Part shown: positions 36,708-44,867 of the stretch, piece by piece
Numbering within the stretch: position 1 is the stretch's first letter
Layout: every line of letters begins with the position of its first letter
Assembly (NCBI GenBank): GCA_963805915.1
Contig: CAWDWD010000007.1
Coordinates: 372,001 to 436,000, forward strand
Origin: JAEULH01 sp963805915
GTDB taxonomy: Bacteria; Pseudomonadota; Alphaproteobacteria; Rhodospirillales; Defluviicoccaceae
DNA length: 64,000 bases
Reading direction: 5' to 3'
The notes under the pieces: generated by a model
What the model was told of the DNA's origin: nothing
The model's database searches: none
The model's input: the letters and a program-made list of their open reading frames with translations, nothing else
Made by a program: the position numbers and the translations under genes

Positions 36708-37562
36708 ATGGGCGAGGCTGAATGGGTATTCGCCGAGTGGATCGGCCGCGAGGAAACTCACGAGGACCTGATCGCGCTGGCCCCGGCCCGGGCCGCGGCG
36801 GCGACGCTCGACGACGATCCGGCGGCGTTCGCCACCGGCGCCGCGCTGCCATCGCTGTGGCACTGGTTCTACTTCCTCGCACCGTCGCCCCAGGCGAGCC
36901 TGGGCGACGACGGCCATCCCCAGCGCGGCGGCTTCATGCCGCCGATCACCCTGCCCCGGCGCATGTTCGCCGGCGCCCGCCTGCGCTTCGTCCGGCCGCT
37001 GATCATCGGCGAGCCGGCCCGGCGAACGGCCGTCATTCGCGCCGTGTCGGAGAAATCGGGCCGCAGCGGTCGGCTGGCGTTTGTCAGCGTTGGCTACCGG
37101 ATCGAGCAGCGGAGCCTGGTTTGTATCGAGGAGCAGCAAGACATCGTCTACCGCGAGCCGGGCGCGCCGGTCCCCGCGCCACAGCCGGTGACGCTGCCCC
37201 CGCCGCCCGCGGGCACATGGTCACGCGAAATTACTCCCGATCCGCGGTTGCTGTTCCGGTTCTCGGCGCTGACCTTCAACGCCCATCGCATCCACTACGA
37301 CCGCGCCTACGCGACCGGCGCCGAGGGCTACCCCGGCCTCGTCGTCCACGGCCCGCTGACCGCCGTCCTGCTAATGGAGCTGGTCCGCAAGAACGCGGCG
37401 CGCGCCGCGAAAAGCTTCGAATTCCGCGGCCAGGCGCCGCTGTTCGACCTCGCGCCGTTCCGCGTCGTCGGTCTCCTCGACGGAACCATGGTCTCGCTCG
37501 AAGCCCAAGCCCCCAACGGCCGCGCCGCCATGACCGCGACGGCGGAATTGGAAGGACAATGA
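36708..37562 (+). CDS. meh: Mesaconyl-C4-CoA hydratase
   Basis: A 284-residue protein with an N-terminal FAS1-type and a C-terminal MaoC-type hot-dog domain. It hydrates mesaconyl-C4-CoA to (S)-citramalyl-CoA, the last step before Mcl cleavage. Visible: ALPSLWHWFYFLAPSPQASL, GGFMPPITLPRRMFAGARLR, and the catalytic hot-dog block RFSALTFNAHRIHYDRAYAT followed by YPGLVVHGPLTAVLLMELVR. The same architecture occurs in 3-methylfumaryl/itaconyl-type hydratases, so the name depends partly on its place directly after mct. Its stop overlaps the ATG of the next (unknown) gene by the ATGA overlap. Confidence 0.87.
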   Translation: MGEAEWVFAEWIGREETHEDLIALAPARAAAATLDDDPAAFATGAALPSLWHWFYFLAPSPQASLGDDGHPQRGGFMPPITLPRRMFAGARLRFVRPLIIGEPARRTAVIRAVSEKSGRSGRLAFVSVGYRIEQRSLVCIEEQQDIVYREPGAPVPAPQPVTLPPPPAGTWSREITPDPRLLFRFSALTFNAHRIHYDRAYATGAEGYPGLVVHGPLTAVLLMELVRKNAARAAKSFEFRGQAPLFDLAPFRVVGLLDGTMVSLEAQAPNGRAAMTATAELEGQ

Positions 37563-38257
37563 GAATGCAGTGCAGGATTGAGCTCTCGATTATCAAGTGC
37601 GATCTCGTCTACGATCAGCCCTTGTTCGCTCTTGCGGCTCGTCATGCGGATGTCTTGCAGGCCTGCTACAACAAGATCGGGGACAATTATGGTTTGCAGC
37701 TAGCGGATCTTCAGTCACTTGGCGGCACAAGCTACGCCGAGAACTTCGCCAGAATTGCCTGCCCAGCTTTGAACGGCAGCGTCGAAATTCGCGTCGATCG
37801 CCTAATCGGGCAATTCAATGGCCTAGCATCGCAGCAAACGGATCAAGCAAGGCTTATTGTCAGTCGTTGCGAACAGGCGCTTCGAGATATTTTTCCCAAC
37901 TTCGCGGTTTCCTCCACGTTAATCAACGTCATGTCATGGTTAACCTGCGAGAGTAGCACGCAATCCGTTCAGGAAGCTCTGGACGCCCGACATGAAATCA
38001 ACTTCGATCCTCGCTCTGTTGGAGCGGAGGCTGTCAGTTTTGCGGTACGTGGCCAACTGAGAAACGAGGAAGATGCCTGGCGGATTGGTTTCGCGCTTGA
38101 GCCTTCGGCCTTGCCGGAGTACGCCCTCTATGCCGCGTGTTTCGCGAACTATTTCGGCCGAGGGAAGCATGATGATTTTCAAGAGCGTAGCGCGCATATA
38201 TCCCTCATGCTCAGCAGTATCCTTAGCCAGTTCGGCTTCGAGGAGGGACATTCGTGA
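37559..38257 (+). CDS. Unknown protein 1 of a three-gene accessory cassette
   Basis: A 232-residue protein (MRMQCRIELSIIKCDLVYDQ) that I do not recognise. It has no signal peptide, membrane helix or known motif; it looks soluble and mostly alpha/beta. GC content and codon use are clearly lower than in meh and other neighbours, a sign of transfer. It overlaps the meh stop (ATGA) and its own stop overlaps the next gene's ATG (TGATG), so it is translated as part of a coupled set. An alternative start is the ATG at 37565. Function unknown. Confidence 0.7.
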   Translation: MRMQCRIELSIIKCDLVYDQPLFALAARHADVLQACYNKIGDNYGLQLADLQSLGGTSYAENFARIACPALNGSVEIRVDRLIGQFNGLASQQTDQARLIVSRCEQALRDIFPNFAVSSTLINVMSWLTCESSTQSVQEALDARHEINFDPRSVGAEAVSFAVRGQLRNEEDAWRIGFALEPSALPEYALYAACFANYFGRGKHDDFQERSAHISLMLSSILSQFGFEEGHS

Positions 38258-38793
38258 TGCAAAGCGCTCTAGCTGGGAATCTCGCTCCGGCCTACTCGCG
38301 GGCAGCTAGCACCAACGGGCAGTTCGAGCGTGGCTCTCAAGAGATGCGCCTCCAAGAGAATGCCTTCGCGCCCGAACAATGCAAGCCGCTCGGCCTTGAG
38401 TGCCGGCGCCTCCACCGCCCGCAGCCCTGGCTACCCGCCGCGCTCGCGGAGTTGCGCGAATGCAAGGATGAAGCGCGCGAGGAACGATATCCAGAGCCGG
38501 CCGAGAAAGCGCTGAACGTCGCGGAAGCCATTCTGAAGCGGATCGCGAGGCTACCGTTTGCATTGCCCGAGCCAAGTGTTTACCCGTCCGCGGACCATGA
38601 GATCGTACTGTTCTTCCGCAGACAGGACGCTCGCGCCGCGGTCTCCTTATCGGTTGACGCAGATGGCGGCGGCGCATGGTTCTCGAACGTCCGTGGCCAC
38701 CGCCGGGCTCGCTACGACGACGTCAGCGCTTTTCCAGATGATTTCCTCAGCTGCGAATTGGCGAAATTGGCCAGCATGGCCCATGCTGACTGA
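38257..38793 (+). CDS. Unknown protein 2 of a three-gene accessory cassette
   Basis: A 178-residue protein. The C-terminal ~90 residues carry ALNVAEAILKRIARLPFALP, YPSADHEIVLFFRRQDARAA and VSLSVDADGGGAWFSN. A helix, a 'LP..P.P' turn, an acidic DxEI strand and a sheet also occur in a widespread but uncharacterised family of small proteins that I have seen next to other short unknown genes. The N-terminal half is Arg/Glu-rich. Its ATG sits on the stop of protein 1, and protein 3 starts inside its 3' end (11-base overlap). Function unknown. Confidence 0.68.
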   Translation: MQSALAGNLAPAYSRAASTNGQFERGSQEMRLQENAFAPEQCKPLGLECRRLHRPQPWLPAALAELRECKDEAREERYPEPAEKALNVAEAILKRIARLPFALPEPSVYPSADHEIVLFFRRQDARAAVSLSVDADGGGAWFSNVRGHRRARYDDVSAFPDDFLSCELAKLASMAHAD

Positions 38794-39217
38794 ACGAGCT
38801 TTGCCACCACTCGAGCAGGATGACTCGCTGGGCCGGAGCGTTTTCTCGAGTCGGCAGGCGAAGCGATGGCGAAAGCGGAAAGGCGACCGCGACAGCTTCC
38901 TTGGAGCCAAGCATGAGCAGTTGCTTTCGGTAGACAGGCTGGGGATCGAGTCCGACGAGAGGATGACGATCATCGCGGATAGAGTTGCAAATGGCCGCGG
39001 CCAGGGCCGGGCGTTCTATGGCTGGGCGGTTGTGACGGTGGAGCACGCGTCGAGAATGAGGCGATGCGTTCGCGCCAGCCCGTTGCCCGGGAACCCCTAC
39101 CATGCGGATGTTGACCTGAATATGCGACATGAGATCGAACAGCGTGACGCCCAGAAGCAGCATGCTGACGATCTAGCGGCGGGCGCTACATGGAAAGAGC
39201 GGGCCGCAGCGCCATAG
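38783..39217 (+). CDS. Unknown protein 3 of a three-gene accessory cassette
   Basis: A 144-residue protein starting MLTERALPPLEQDDSLGRSV. The layout is an N-terminal FSSRQAKRWRKRKGDRDSFL, then HEQLLSVDRLGIESDERMTI, GRAFYGWAVVTVEHASRM, and ASPLPGNPYHADVDL with a C-terminal helix AQKQHADDLAAGATWKERA. These spaced blocks (FSS..., LSVDRL, YGWA, NPYHADV) look like a conserved uncharacterised family rather than random translation. It overlaps protein 2 by 11 bases. Nothing enzymatic can be named. It ends 62 bases before the convergent CitE-like gene. Confidence 0.65.
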   Translation: MLTERALPPLEQDDSLGRSVFSSRQAKRWRKRKGDRDSFLGAKHEQLLSVDRLGIESDERMTIIADRVANGRGQGRAFYGWAVVTVEHASRMRRCVRASPLPGNPYHADVDLNMRHEIEQRDAQKQHADDLAAGATWKERAAAP

Positions 39218-39279
39218 GCGCATTAGGCCCGCAAAATGTTGGTCGCGGGGCGCAAGCCAGACGGTAGTCCGATCCGGTC

Positions 39280-40173
39280 CTACTGCGCGGCGGCGACTTC
39301 GCTTTGCATTTTCTCGATGGCTTCGGCCATCTTGACGAGGCGCTGGGCGCTTTCGACGTGAAGGTTCTCGATCAGTTTGCCGTCGACCACCGCGACGCCC
39401 TCGCCCCGTTCGGCCGCCGCGGCGTGGGCGGCGATGATCTTGCGCGACCACTCGACGTCGTCGGCCTTCGGAGTGAAGACCTTGTTGCACGCCGCGACCT
39501 GGTTCGGATGGATCAGCGTCTTGCCGTCGAAGCCCAGCTCGGCGCCCTGGCGGCAGGCGAACTCGAAGCCCTCCTCGTCCTTGAGATCGAGATAGACGCC
39601 GTCGAGGATCGCCAGTCCCGAGGCGCGCGCGGCGAGCATGCACAGGCTGAGCGAGGTGATGAACGGCAGCCGCTCGTGAGTGTGGGCGCAGTCGAGCTCC
39701 TTGGCGAGATCGGAGGTGCCCATGACGAGGCAGGTCATCCGCGCCGAGGACTCGGCGATACGCTGGGATTGGAGCACGCTGCGTGGCGTTTCCATCATCG
39801 CCCAGATGGCCATGGTTTCGGGCGCGCCGTTGGCCTTCATGATCGCTTCCATGTGGCGGATGGCGTCGGCGCTCTCGACCTTCGGCAACAAAATGGCGTC
39901 GGCCCCGGTGCGCGACGCCGCGGCGATGTCGGCGTAGCCCCACGGCGTCGCCAGCCCGTTGACCCGGACGATGAGCTCGCGCATCCCGTAGCCGCCGCCC
40001 TTGACCGCCTGGCAGACTTGCTTGCGGGCTACGTCCTTGGCGTCGGGCGCGACGGCGTCCTCGAGATCGAGGATCAGGCCGTCGGCGGCGAGAGTCTTGG
40101 CTTTTTCCAGCGCCCGCACGTTCGATCCCGGCATATAAAGAACACTGCGGCGCGGACGAGCTGTCTTCGGCAT
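39280..40173 (-). CDS. CitE-like protein, probable (3S)-malyl-CoA thioesterase
   Basis: A 297-residue HpcH/HpaI aldolase-fold protein of the CitE/Mcl2 group. Blocks: RRSVLYMPGSNVRALEKAKT, DGLILDLEDAVAPDAKDVAR (metal site), ILLPKVESADAIRHMEAIM, CLVMGTSDLAKELDC and FDGKTLIHPNQVAACNKVF. Rhodobacter Mcl2 of this size hydrolyses (3S)-malyl-CoA to malate and CoA. It differs from the Mcl at 30 kb in length and at all these blocks, so it is a paralogue rather than a duplicate. Citramalyl-CoA lyase activity is an alternative. It lies 104 bases after the ICMT-like gene on the same strand. Confidence 0.75.
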   Translation of the reverse strand: MPKTARPRRSVLYMPGSNVRALEKAKTLAADGLILDLEDAVAPDAKDVARKQVCQAVKGGGYGMRELIVRVNGLATPWGYADIAAASRTGADAILLPKVESADAIRHMEAIMKANGAPETMAIWAMMETPRSVLQSQRIAESSARMTCLVMGTSDLAKELDCAHTHERLPFITSLSLCMLAARASGLAILDGVYLDLKDEEGFEFACRQGAELGFDGKTLIHPNQVAACNKVFTPKADDVEWSRKIIAAHAAAAERGEGVAVVDGKLIENLHVESAQRLVKMAEAIEKMQSEVAAAQ

Positions 40174-40277
40174 CAGGCGATCCCCCTCCGTTAGAGTTTA
40201 TGTTTTGCAACCGCGAGAAGGTAATCCTGATGTCGGGCCGATGGCAAGGCGGGCCGTTGCCGATGCCCCCGTACCCC

Positions 40278-40817
40278 TCACGAGCGATGGCCGAGCCCTT
40301 CGCGCGGGCGCAGCGCTTCCATCTCGACCGCGACGCGGCGGCGGAGCAAGACCGCGTTGAGAACCGACCAGACCACGGCGATTTTCCAGGCGCCGAACGC
40401 CAGCGGCAGGACCGCGATTTCGGCCGCGACGATCCAATAATTGGGATGGCGGACGAAGCGAAACGGGCCGTGCCGCACGATCGGCGCGCCGTCGAGGGTA
40501 ATCACCCGCGTCGTCCAATAGGCGCCCAACGTCACGATGACCCAGACCCGCAGCAGCTGAAGGACGAAAAAGGCGCCGATCAGAGGCCAGCTCGGCTGCC
40601 TGTCGATAGGCGTCGCCGCGGCGATGGCGATGAGCCACGAGCCGTGGAGAAGAATGAACAGGGGATAGTGCCGCTGACCGGCCTCGCGCGCGCCCTGCGC
40701 GAGCAGCCTTCGAGTGTTGACCCGCGCGAAGGCTAGCTCGGCCAGACGTTGGGCCACGACCAGCGCCAGAATCCAAACGAGCGGGCTGCTCGCCGCCGCG
40801 GTCAAGATCCGCGCCAC
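40278..40817 (-). CDS. ICMT-family methyltransferase, partner of the type III PKS
   Basis: A 179-residue integral-membrane protein of the isoprenylcysteine carboxyl methyltransferase family. It has about four hydrophobic segments and the SAM-binding signature GPFRFVRHPNYWIVAAEIAV (RHPxY). The GTG start at 40817 lies 3 bases after the polyketide synthase stop. In Bacillus the equivalent pair (BpsA-BpsB) makes alkylpyrones and methylates them to pyrone ethers; the same role is inferred here. The order PKS-ICMT and tight coupling support it. Confidence 0.85.
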   Translation of the reverse strand: MARILTAAASSPLVWILALVVAQRLAELAFARVNTRRLLAQGAREAGQRHYPLFILLHGSWLIAIAAATPIDRQPSWPLIGAFFVLQLLRVWVIVTLGAYWTTRVITLDGAPIVRHGPFRFVRHPNYWIVAAEIAVLPLAFGAWKIAVVWSVLNAVLLRRRVAVEMEALRPREGLGHRS

Positions 40818-40819
40818 GC

Positions 40820-41902
40820 TCAGTCGGCCTCGATGATCATCATGCCGGCGGTAAAGCCCGGCCCAAGCGTCGTCATCAGGCGGCGGCCGCCGCGATGAGC
40901 ATCGAGGGCCGCGCGCAAAACGAACAGCACGGTGGCGGCGGACATGTTGCCGTAGTCGCGCAGCGTCTCGCGGGCACGCGTCAGTGCGCCGCGCCGCAGT
41001 TCGAAGCAGTCCTCGAGCGCATCGAGAACCTTGGCCCCGCCGGGATGAGGGATGAACTCGTCGATATCGGAAAGCGCGATGTTGTGGCGGGCAAAGAACG
41101 CATCCAGTACCGGTCGCAGCTCGTCGTGAACCAGGGTCGGGATATCGCGCGAGAACATCACCTTGAGCCCGTCGTCGGCGACATCCCAGCCCATTACGTC
41201 CAGGCTGTCGGGCCAGGTGTGCTCGCCCCATGGCCCAAGCCTGGGTGCATCGGCCGCGCCCGGATCGTCGCCGCGGCAGGTGATCACGGCGGCCGCGGCA
41301 CCATCGCCGAACAGGGCGGTGGCGACAATATTGCTCTTGGCGCGATCCTGACGGCGGAACGTCAGGCTGCACAACTCGACGACGAGGAGGAGAACCCGCG
41401 ATCGCGGCATCGCCTGAGCCATGGCCGTGGCACGCGATAGCCCTAATACCCCACCGGCGCAGCCGAGCCCGAACACCGGCAGGCGGAGAATATCGGAGCG
41501 GAACGCGATCCGGCCCATGACCATCGCATCAAGACCGGGCGTCGCGATGCCCGACGACGACACGGTTACGATCGCATCGATGTCCTCGGGCCGCAGCCGC
41601 GCCTCGGCAAGCACCTTGGTCGCGGCCTCGGTGAGCAGTGCGGTCGCGTGCTTGAGAAACAAGGCGTTGCGCTCGGCGAAGCCGTGCCTGACGACGAACC
41701 ACTCGATCGGCACGCAGGAATGACGGCGCTCGATCAGGGCATTGCGGTAAACCGGCGCCAGGCGGTGGAATCCGGCTTCCACCGGAGCGAAGATCTCGGC
41801 GGCATGACGAACCACGTCATCTTGGGCCAGCACATACGGCGGCACGGCGGTCGCGAGCGCACTCAGGCGCGCGACCGGAGCGGCGGTCGAAGGCGAAGAC
41901 AT
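40820..41902 (-). CDS. Type III polyketide synthase (chalcone/stilbene synthase family)
   Basis: A 360-residue type III PKS. The catalytic triad is visible: Cys in VFGLGCAGGVLGLSRA, His in EFIPHPGGAKVLDAL and Asn in RDYGNMSAATVLFVL. Bacterial relatives extend fatty acyl-CoA starters with malonyl-CoA to give alkylpyrones or alkylresorcinols. The product is not predictable from sequence, but the ICMT-like partner favours alkylpyrones. The ATG at 41902 has a GGAGAAG ribosome site; a GTG at 41920 is an alternative. It is 65 bases after asd on the same strand. Confidence 0.92.
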   Translation of the reverse strand: MSSPSTAAPVARLSALATAVPPYVLAQDDVVRHAAEIFAPVEAGFHRLAPVYRNALIERRHSCVPIEWFVVRHGFAERNALFLKHATALLTEAATKVLAEARLRPEDIDAIVTVSSSGIATPGLDAMVMGRIAFRSDILRLPVFGLGCAGGVLGLSRATAMAQAMPRSRVLLLVVELCSLTFRRQDRAKSNIVATALFGDGAAAAVITCRGDDPGAADAPRLGPWGEHTWPDSLDVMGWDVADDGLKVMFSRDIPTLVHDELRPVLDAFFARHNIALSDIDEFIPHPGGAKVLDALEDCFELRRGALTRARETLRDYGNMSAATVLFVLRAALDAHRGGRRLMTTLGPGFTAGMMIIEAD

Positions 41903-41966
41903 CTTCTTCTCCAGGGTCACGGCCGCCCGCCCCTCGCGGCCGCATCAAGCGCCACTCGAACGAGCG

Positions 41967-42998
41967 TTACGCCATGGCGCGAAGGTAGGTGCGGGCCAAC
42001 TCTTCGGCAATTTGCACGGCGTTGAGCGCCGCGCCCTTGCGCAGGTTATCGGCGACCACCCACAGGCTCAGCGCGTTTGCAACGGTTGGGTCCTTGCGGA
42101 TCCGGCTGACGTAGACCGCGTCCTCGCCGACGCACTCCACCGGCGTGACGTAGCCCTCGTCGGCGCGATGATCGACCACGACAATGCCCGGCGCGGCGCG
42201 CAGCGCCCGGGTCGCCGCGGCCTCGCTGATCGGCGTCTCGAACTCGATATTGATCGCCTCGGCGTGGCCGATGAAAACCGGAACGCGAACGCAGGTCGCG
42301 GTGACCCGGATCGACGGATCGAGGATCTTGCGGGTCTCGACCGCCATCTTCCACTCTTCCCTGGTCGAGCCGTCGTCCATGAAGATGTCGATCTGCGGGA
42401 TCACGTTGAACGCGATCTGCTTGGAAAACGTGCTTTTATGCTGCGCGGCCGGCTCGTTGACGTAGATCCCGCGGGTCTGCTTGAACAGCTCGTCCATCGC
42501 CTCCTTGCCGGCGCCGGACACCGACTGGTAGCTGGATACGACCACCCGCTTGATCCGGGCCACGTCGTGGAGCGGCTTGAGCGCGACCACCATTTGGATG
42601 GTCGAGCAGTTGGGGTTAGCGATAATCCCGCGCTTCGTGTAGCCGGCGATGGCGCCCGAATTGACCTCGGGCACGACCAGCGGCACGTCCGGCTCCATGC
42701 GGAAATGCGAGGTGTTGTCGATGACGACCGCGCCGGCCGCGGCGGCCTTTGGCGCGAATGTCGCCGCGACTTTGGCGCCGGGCGAGGACATGACGATATC
42801 GATGCCGCGAAAGTCGAAATTGGCAAGATCATGGACCTTAAGCGTCTCGTCCTCGCCGAACGACACCTCGGCACCGGCCGAGCGCGACGATGCCAGCGCA
42901 TAAACTTCATCGACCGGGAATTTGCGCTCGGCGAGCGTCTGGAGCATTTCCCGGCCGACATTGCCGGTCGCGCCGATGACGGCGACACGATAACCCAT
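41967..42998 (-). CDS. asd: Aspartate-semialdehyde dehydrogenase
   Basis: A 343-residue NADP-dependent enzyme of the lysine/threonine/methionine pathway that reduces aspartyl phosphate. The N-terminal Rossmann motif is VAVIGATGNVGREMLQTLAE. The catalytic Cys is in IIANPNCSTIQMVVAL, and the active-site His is in VRVPVFIGHAEAINIEFE. YQSVSGAGKEAMDEL is also conserved. It follows leuB by 28 bases; this leu-asd order is common in alphaproteobacteria. Confidence 0.97.
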   Translation of the reverse strand: MGYRVAVIGATGNVGREMLQTLAERKFPVDEVYALASSRSAGAEVSFGEDETLKVHDLANFDFRGIDIVMSSPGAKVAATFAPKAAAAGAVVIDNTSHFRMEPDVPLVVPEVNSGAIAGYTKRGIIANPNCSTIQMVVALKPLHDVARIKRVVVSSYQSVSGAGKEAMDELFKQTRGIYVNEPAAQHKSTFSKQIAFNVIPQIDIFMDDGSTREEWKMAVETRKILDPSIRVTATCVRVPVFIGHAEAINIEFETPISEAAATRALRAAPGIVVVDHRADEGYVTPVECVGEDAVYVSRIRKDPTVANALSLWVVADNLRKGAALNAVQIAEELARTYLRAMA

Positions 42999-43026
42999 TG
43001 CTTACATCTCCTTGCCGATGAACCAG

Positions 43027-44136
43027 TTAGGCGATCTTCTCAAACTCGCGAACGATCGCCTCTCCCATCACCCGCGTCGATACCCTCGCCTTGCCGTTCT
43101 GCATGATATCGGCGGTGCGCAGCCCGCCGTCGAGCACGCTTTTAACCGCTTGTTCGAGCAGGTCGGCGGTGTTAGCCATGTCGAACGAGTAGCGCAGGCA
43201 CATCGCGAAGCTGAGCAGCACCGCCAGCGGGTTGGCCACCCCCTTGCCGGCAATGTCGGGAGCGCTGCCGTGAACCGGCTCGTAGAGCGCGCGGCGACGG
43301 CCATTGCCGTCGAGAGCGCCGAGCGAGGCGGACGGCAGCATCCCAAGCGAACCGGTCAGCATCGCCGCCTCGTCGGACAGCATGTCGCCGAACAGATTAT
43401 CGGTGACGATGACGTCGAACTGGTTCGGCGCGCGAACCAGCTGCATGGCGCAGTTGTCGGCGTACATGTGGCTGAGTTCGATGTCGGGAAACTCGCGGTC
43501 GTGCAGCGCCTGGACTTCCTCGCGCCACAAAACGCCGCTCTCCATGACATTGGCCTTGTCGACCGAGCACACCCGCCGGTTACGCTTCCCGGCAAGCTCG
43601 AAGGCGACCCTGGCGATGCGGTGGATCTCCGGCGTGGTGTAGACTTGGGTGTTCACGCCCCGCCTGGTCCCGTCGGGCAGAGTTTCGATACCGCGCGGCT
43701 CGCCGAAATAGACCCCGCCGGTGAGTTCGCGCACGATCATGATGTCGAGGTCGCGTACGATTTCGGCGCGCAGCGGCGAAGCCTCGCTGAGCGCGCTGAA
43801 AACAACCGCCGGGCGGAGGTTGGCGAACAGCTCCATCTCCTTGCGCAGTCGCAATAACCCGCGTTCGGGCTTGTTCGCGAACGGCAGATTGTCCCACTTC
43901 AGCCCACCGACGGCGCCGAGCAAGACCGCATCGGCGTCGAGCGCCGCGGCCATGGTCTTGTCGGCCAGCGCAACGCCGTAGGCATCGATGGCGGCGCCGC
44001 CGACCTTGTCCTCGGTCACGTCGATGGCGATATTGCGCTTGCGTTCAAGCCAGTCGATAACACGGCAAACCTCGACCATCACCTCGGGCCCGATGCCGTC
44101 CCCCGCCAGAATGAGAAGATTCTTCTTATCGGCCAT
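43027..44136 (-). CDS. leuB: 3-isopropylmalate dehydrogenase
   Basis: A 369-residue LeuB that oxidises and decarboxylates 3-isopropylmalate with NAD. The start is KNLLILAGDGIGPEVMVEVC. The dehydrogenase signature includes NLFGDMLSDEAAMLTGSLGM, and ELTGGVYFGEPRG is the substrate loop. It follows leuD by 71 bases within the leucine operon. Confidence 0.97.
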   Translation of the reverse strand: MADKKNLLILAGDGIGPEVMVEVCRVIDWLERKRNIAIDVTEDKVGGAAIDAYGVALADKTMAAALDADAVLLGAVGGLKWDNLPFANKPERGLLRLRKEMELFANLRPAVVFSALSEASPLRAEIVRDLDIMIVRELTGGVYFGEPRGIETLPDGTRRGVNTQVYTTPEIHRIARVAFELAGKRNRRVCSVDKANVMESGVLWREEVQALHDREFPDIELSHMYADNCAMQLVRAPNQFDVIVTDNLFGDMLSDEAAMLTGSLGMLPSASLGALDGNGRRRALYEPVHGSAPDIAGKGVANPLAVLLSFAMCLRYSFDMANTADLLEQAVKSVLDGGLRTADIMQNGKARVSTRVMGEAIVREFEKIA

Positions 44137-44207
44137 TATTCAACCTGTCTTGTTGGCTGCCGGGACAGCGCGGTAAGCGCGGGCCGGCAGCAGCGGAGAA
44201 GCCAAGA

Positions 44208-44819
44208 TCAGCGGAACAGCCACGGCTGGGTCGCGCGATGATGCTTCTCGAAGGCGTCGATGGCGGCAGCTTTCTTCAGCGTCAAGCCGATCTCGTCGAG
44301 GCCGCCGAGCAGGCACTCCTTGCGAAACGGATCTACCGAGAACGCGATCGGCGTTCCGTCGGGCGCGTTGATTTCCTGCCGCTCCAAATCGATCTCGAAA
44401 ACGGCGTTCGCGCCGCGGTCCGATGCCGCCATTAGGACGTCGACCTGTTCACGCGGCAGCACAATGGGCAGAATGCCGTTCTTGAAGCAGTTGTTGAAAA
44501 AGATATCGGCGAAGCTGGGCGCGATGACGCAACGGATGCCAAAATCGAGCAACGCCCAAGGCGCGTGCTCTCTGGACGAGCCGCAGCCGAAGTTGTCGCC
44601 GGCGATGAGGATTCGGGCCTGGCGGTACGCCGGCCGGTTGAGGACAAAGTCCGCCAGTTCCTTGCCGTCGTCGTCGTAGCGCATCTCGAAAAACAGGCTC
44701 TTGCCGAGGCCGCTGCGCTTGATCGTCTTCAGGAACTGCTTGGGGATGATCATGTCGGTGTCGACGTTGATCATCGGCAAGGGCGCGGCGACGCCGCTAA
44801 GCTTGGTGAACTTTTCCAT
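44208..44819 (-). CDS. leuD: 3-isopropylmalate dehydratase small subunit
   Basis: A 203-residue LeuD, the swivelling domain of isopropylmalate isomerase. Blocks: VDTDMIIPKQFLKTIKRSGL, ILIAGDNFGCGSSREHAPWA and IAPSFADIFFNNCFKNGILP. It partners LeuC, encoded 48 bases upstream. Confidence 0.97.
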   Translation of the reverse strand: MEKFTKLSGVAAPLPMINVDTDMIIPKQFLKTIKRSGLGKSLFFEMRYDDDGKELADFVLNRPAYRQARILIAGDNFGCGSSREHAPWALLDFGIRCVIAPSFADIFFNNCFKNGILPIVLPREQVDVLMAASDRGANAVFEIDLERQEINAPDGTPIAFSVDPFRKECLLGGLDEIGLTLKKAAAIDAFEKHHRATQPWLFR

Positions 44820-44867
44820 TGCCGGATCGCCTTTTCAGGATGCCGCTTGTTACCGACTTCGGGCTGC

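Noticed and set aside
28295..37562. Claim of autotrophic CO2 fixation by the full 3-hydroxypropionate bi-cycle
   Set aside because: Malonyl-CoA reductase and propionyl-CoA synthase are not in the window. accA is universal and proves nothing.
37559..38257. TIGR04255-family assignment for the first cassette protein
   Set aside because: Size and setting fit, but the expected N-terminal motif is not present.
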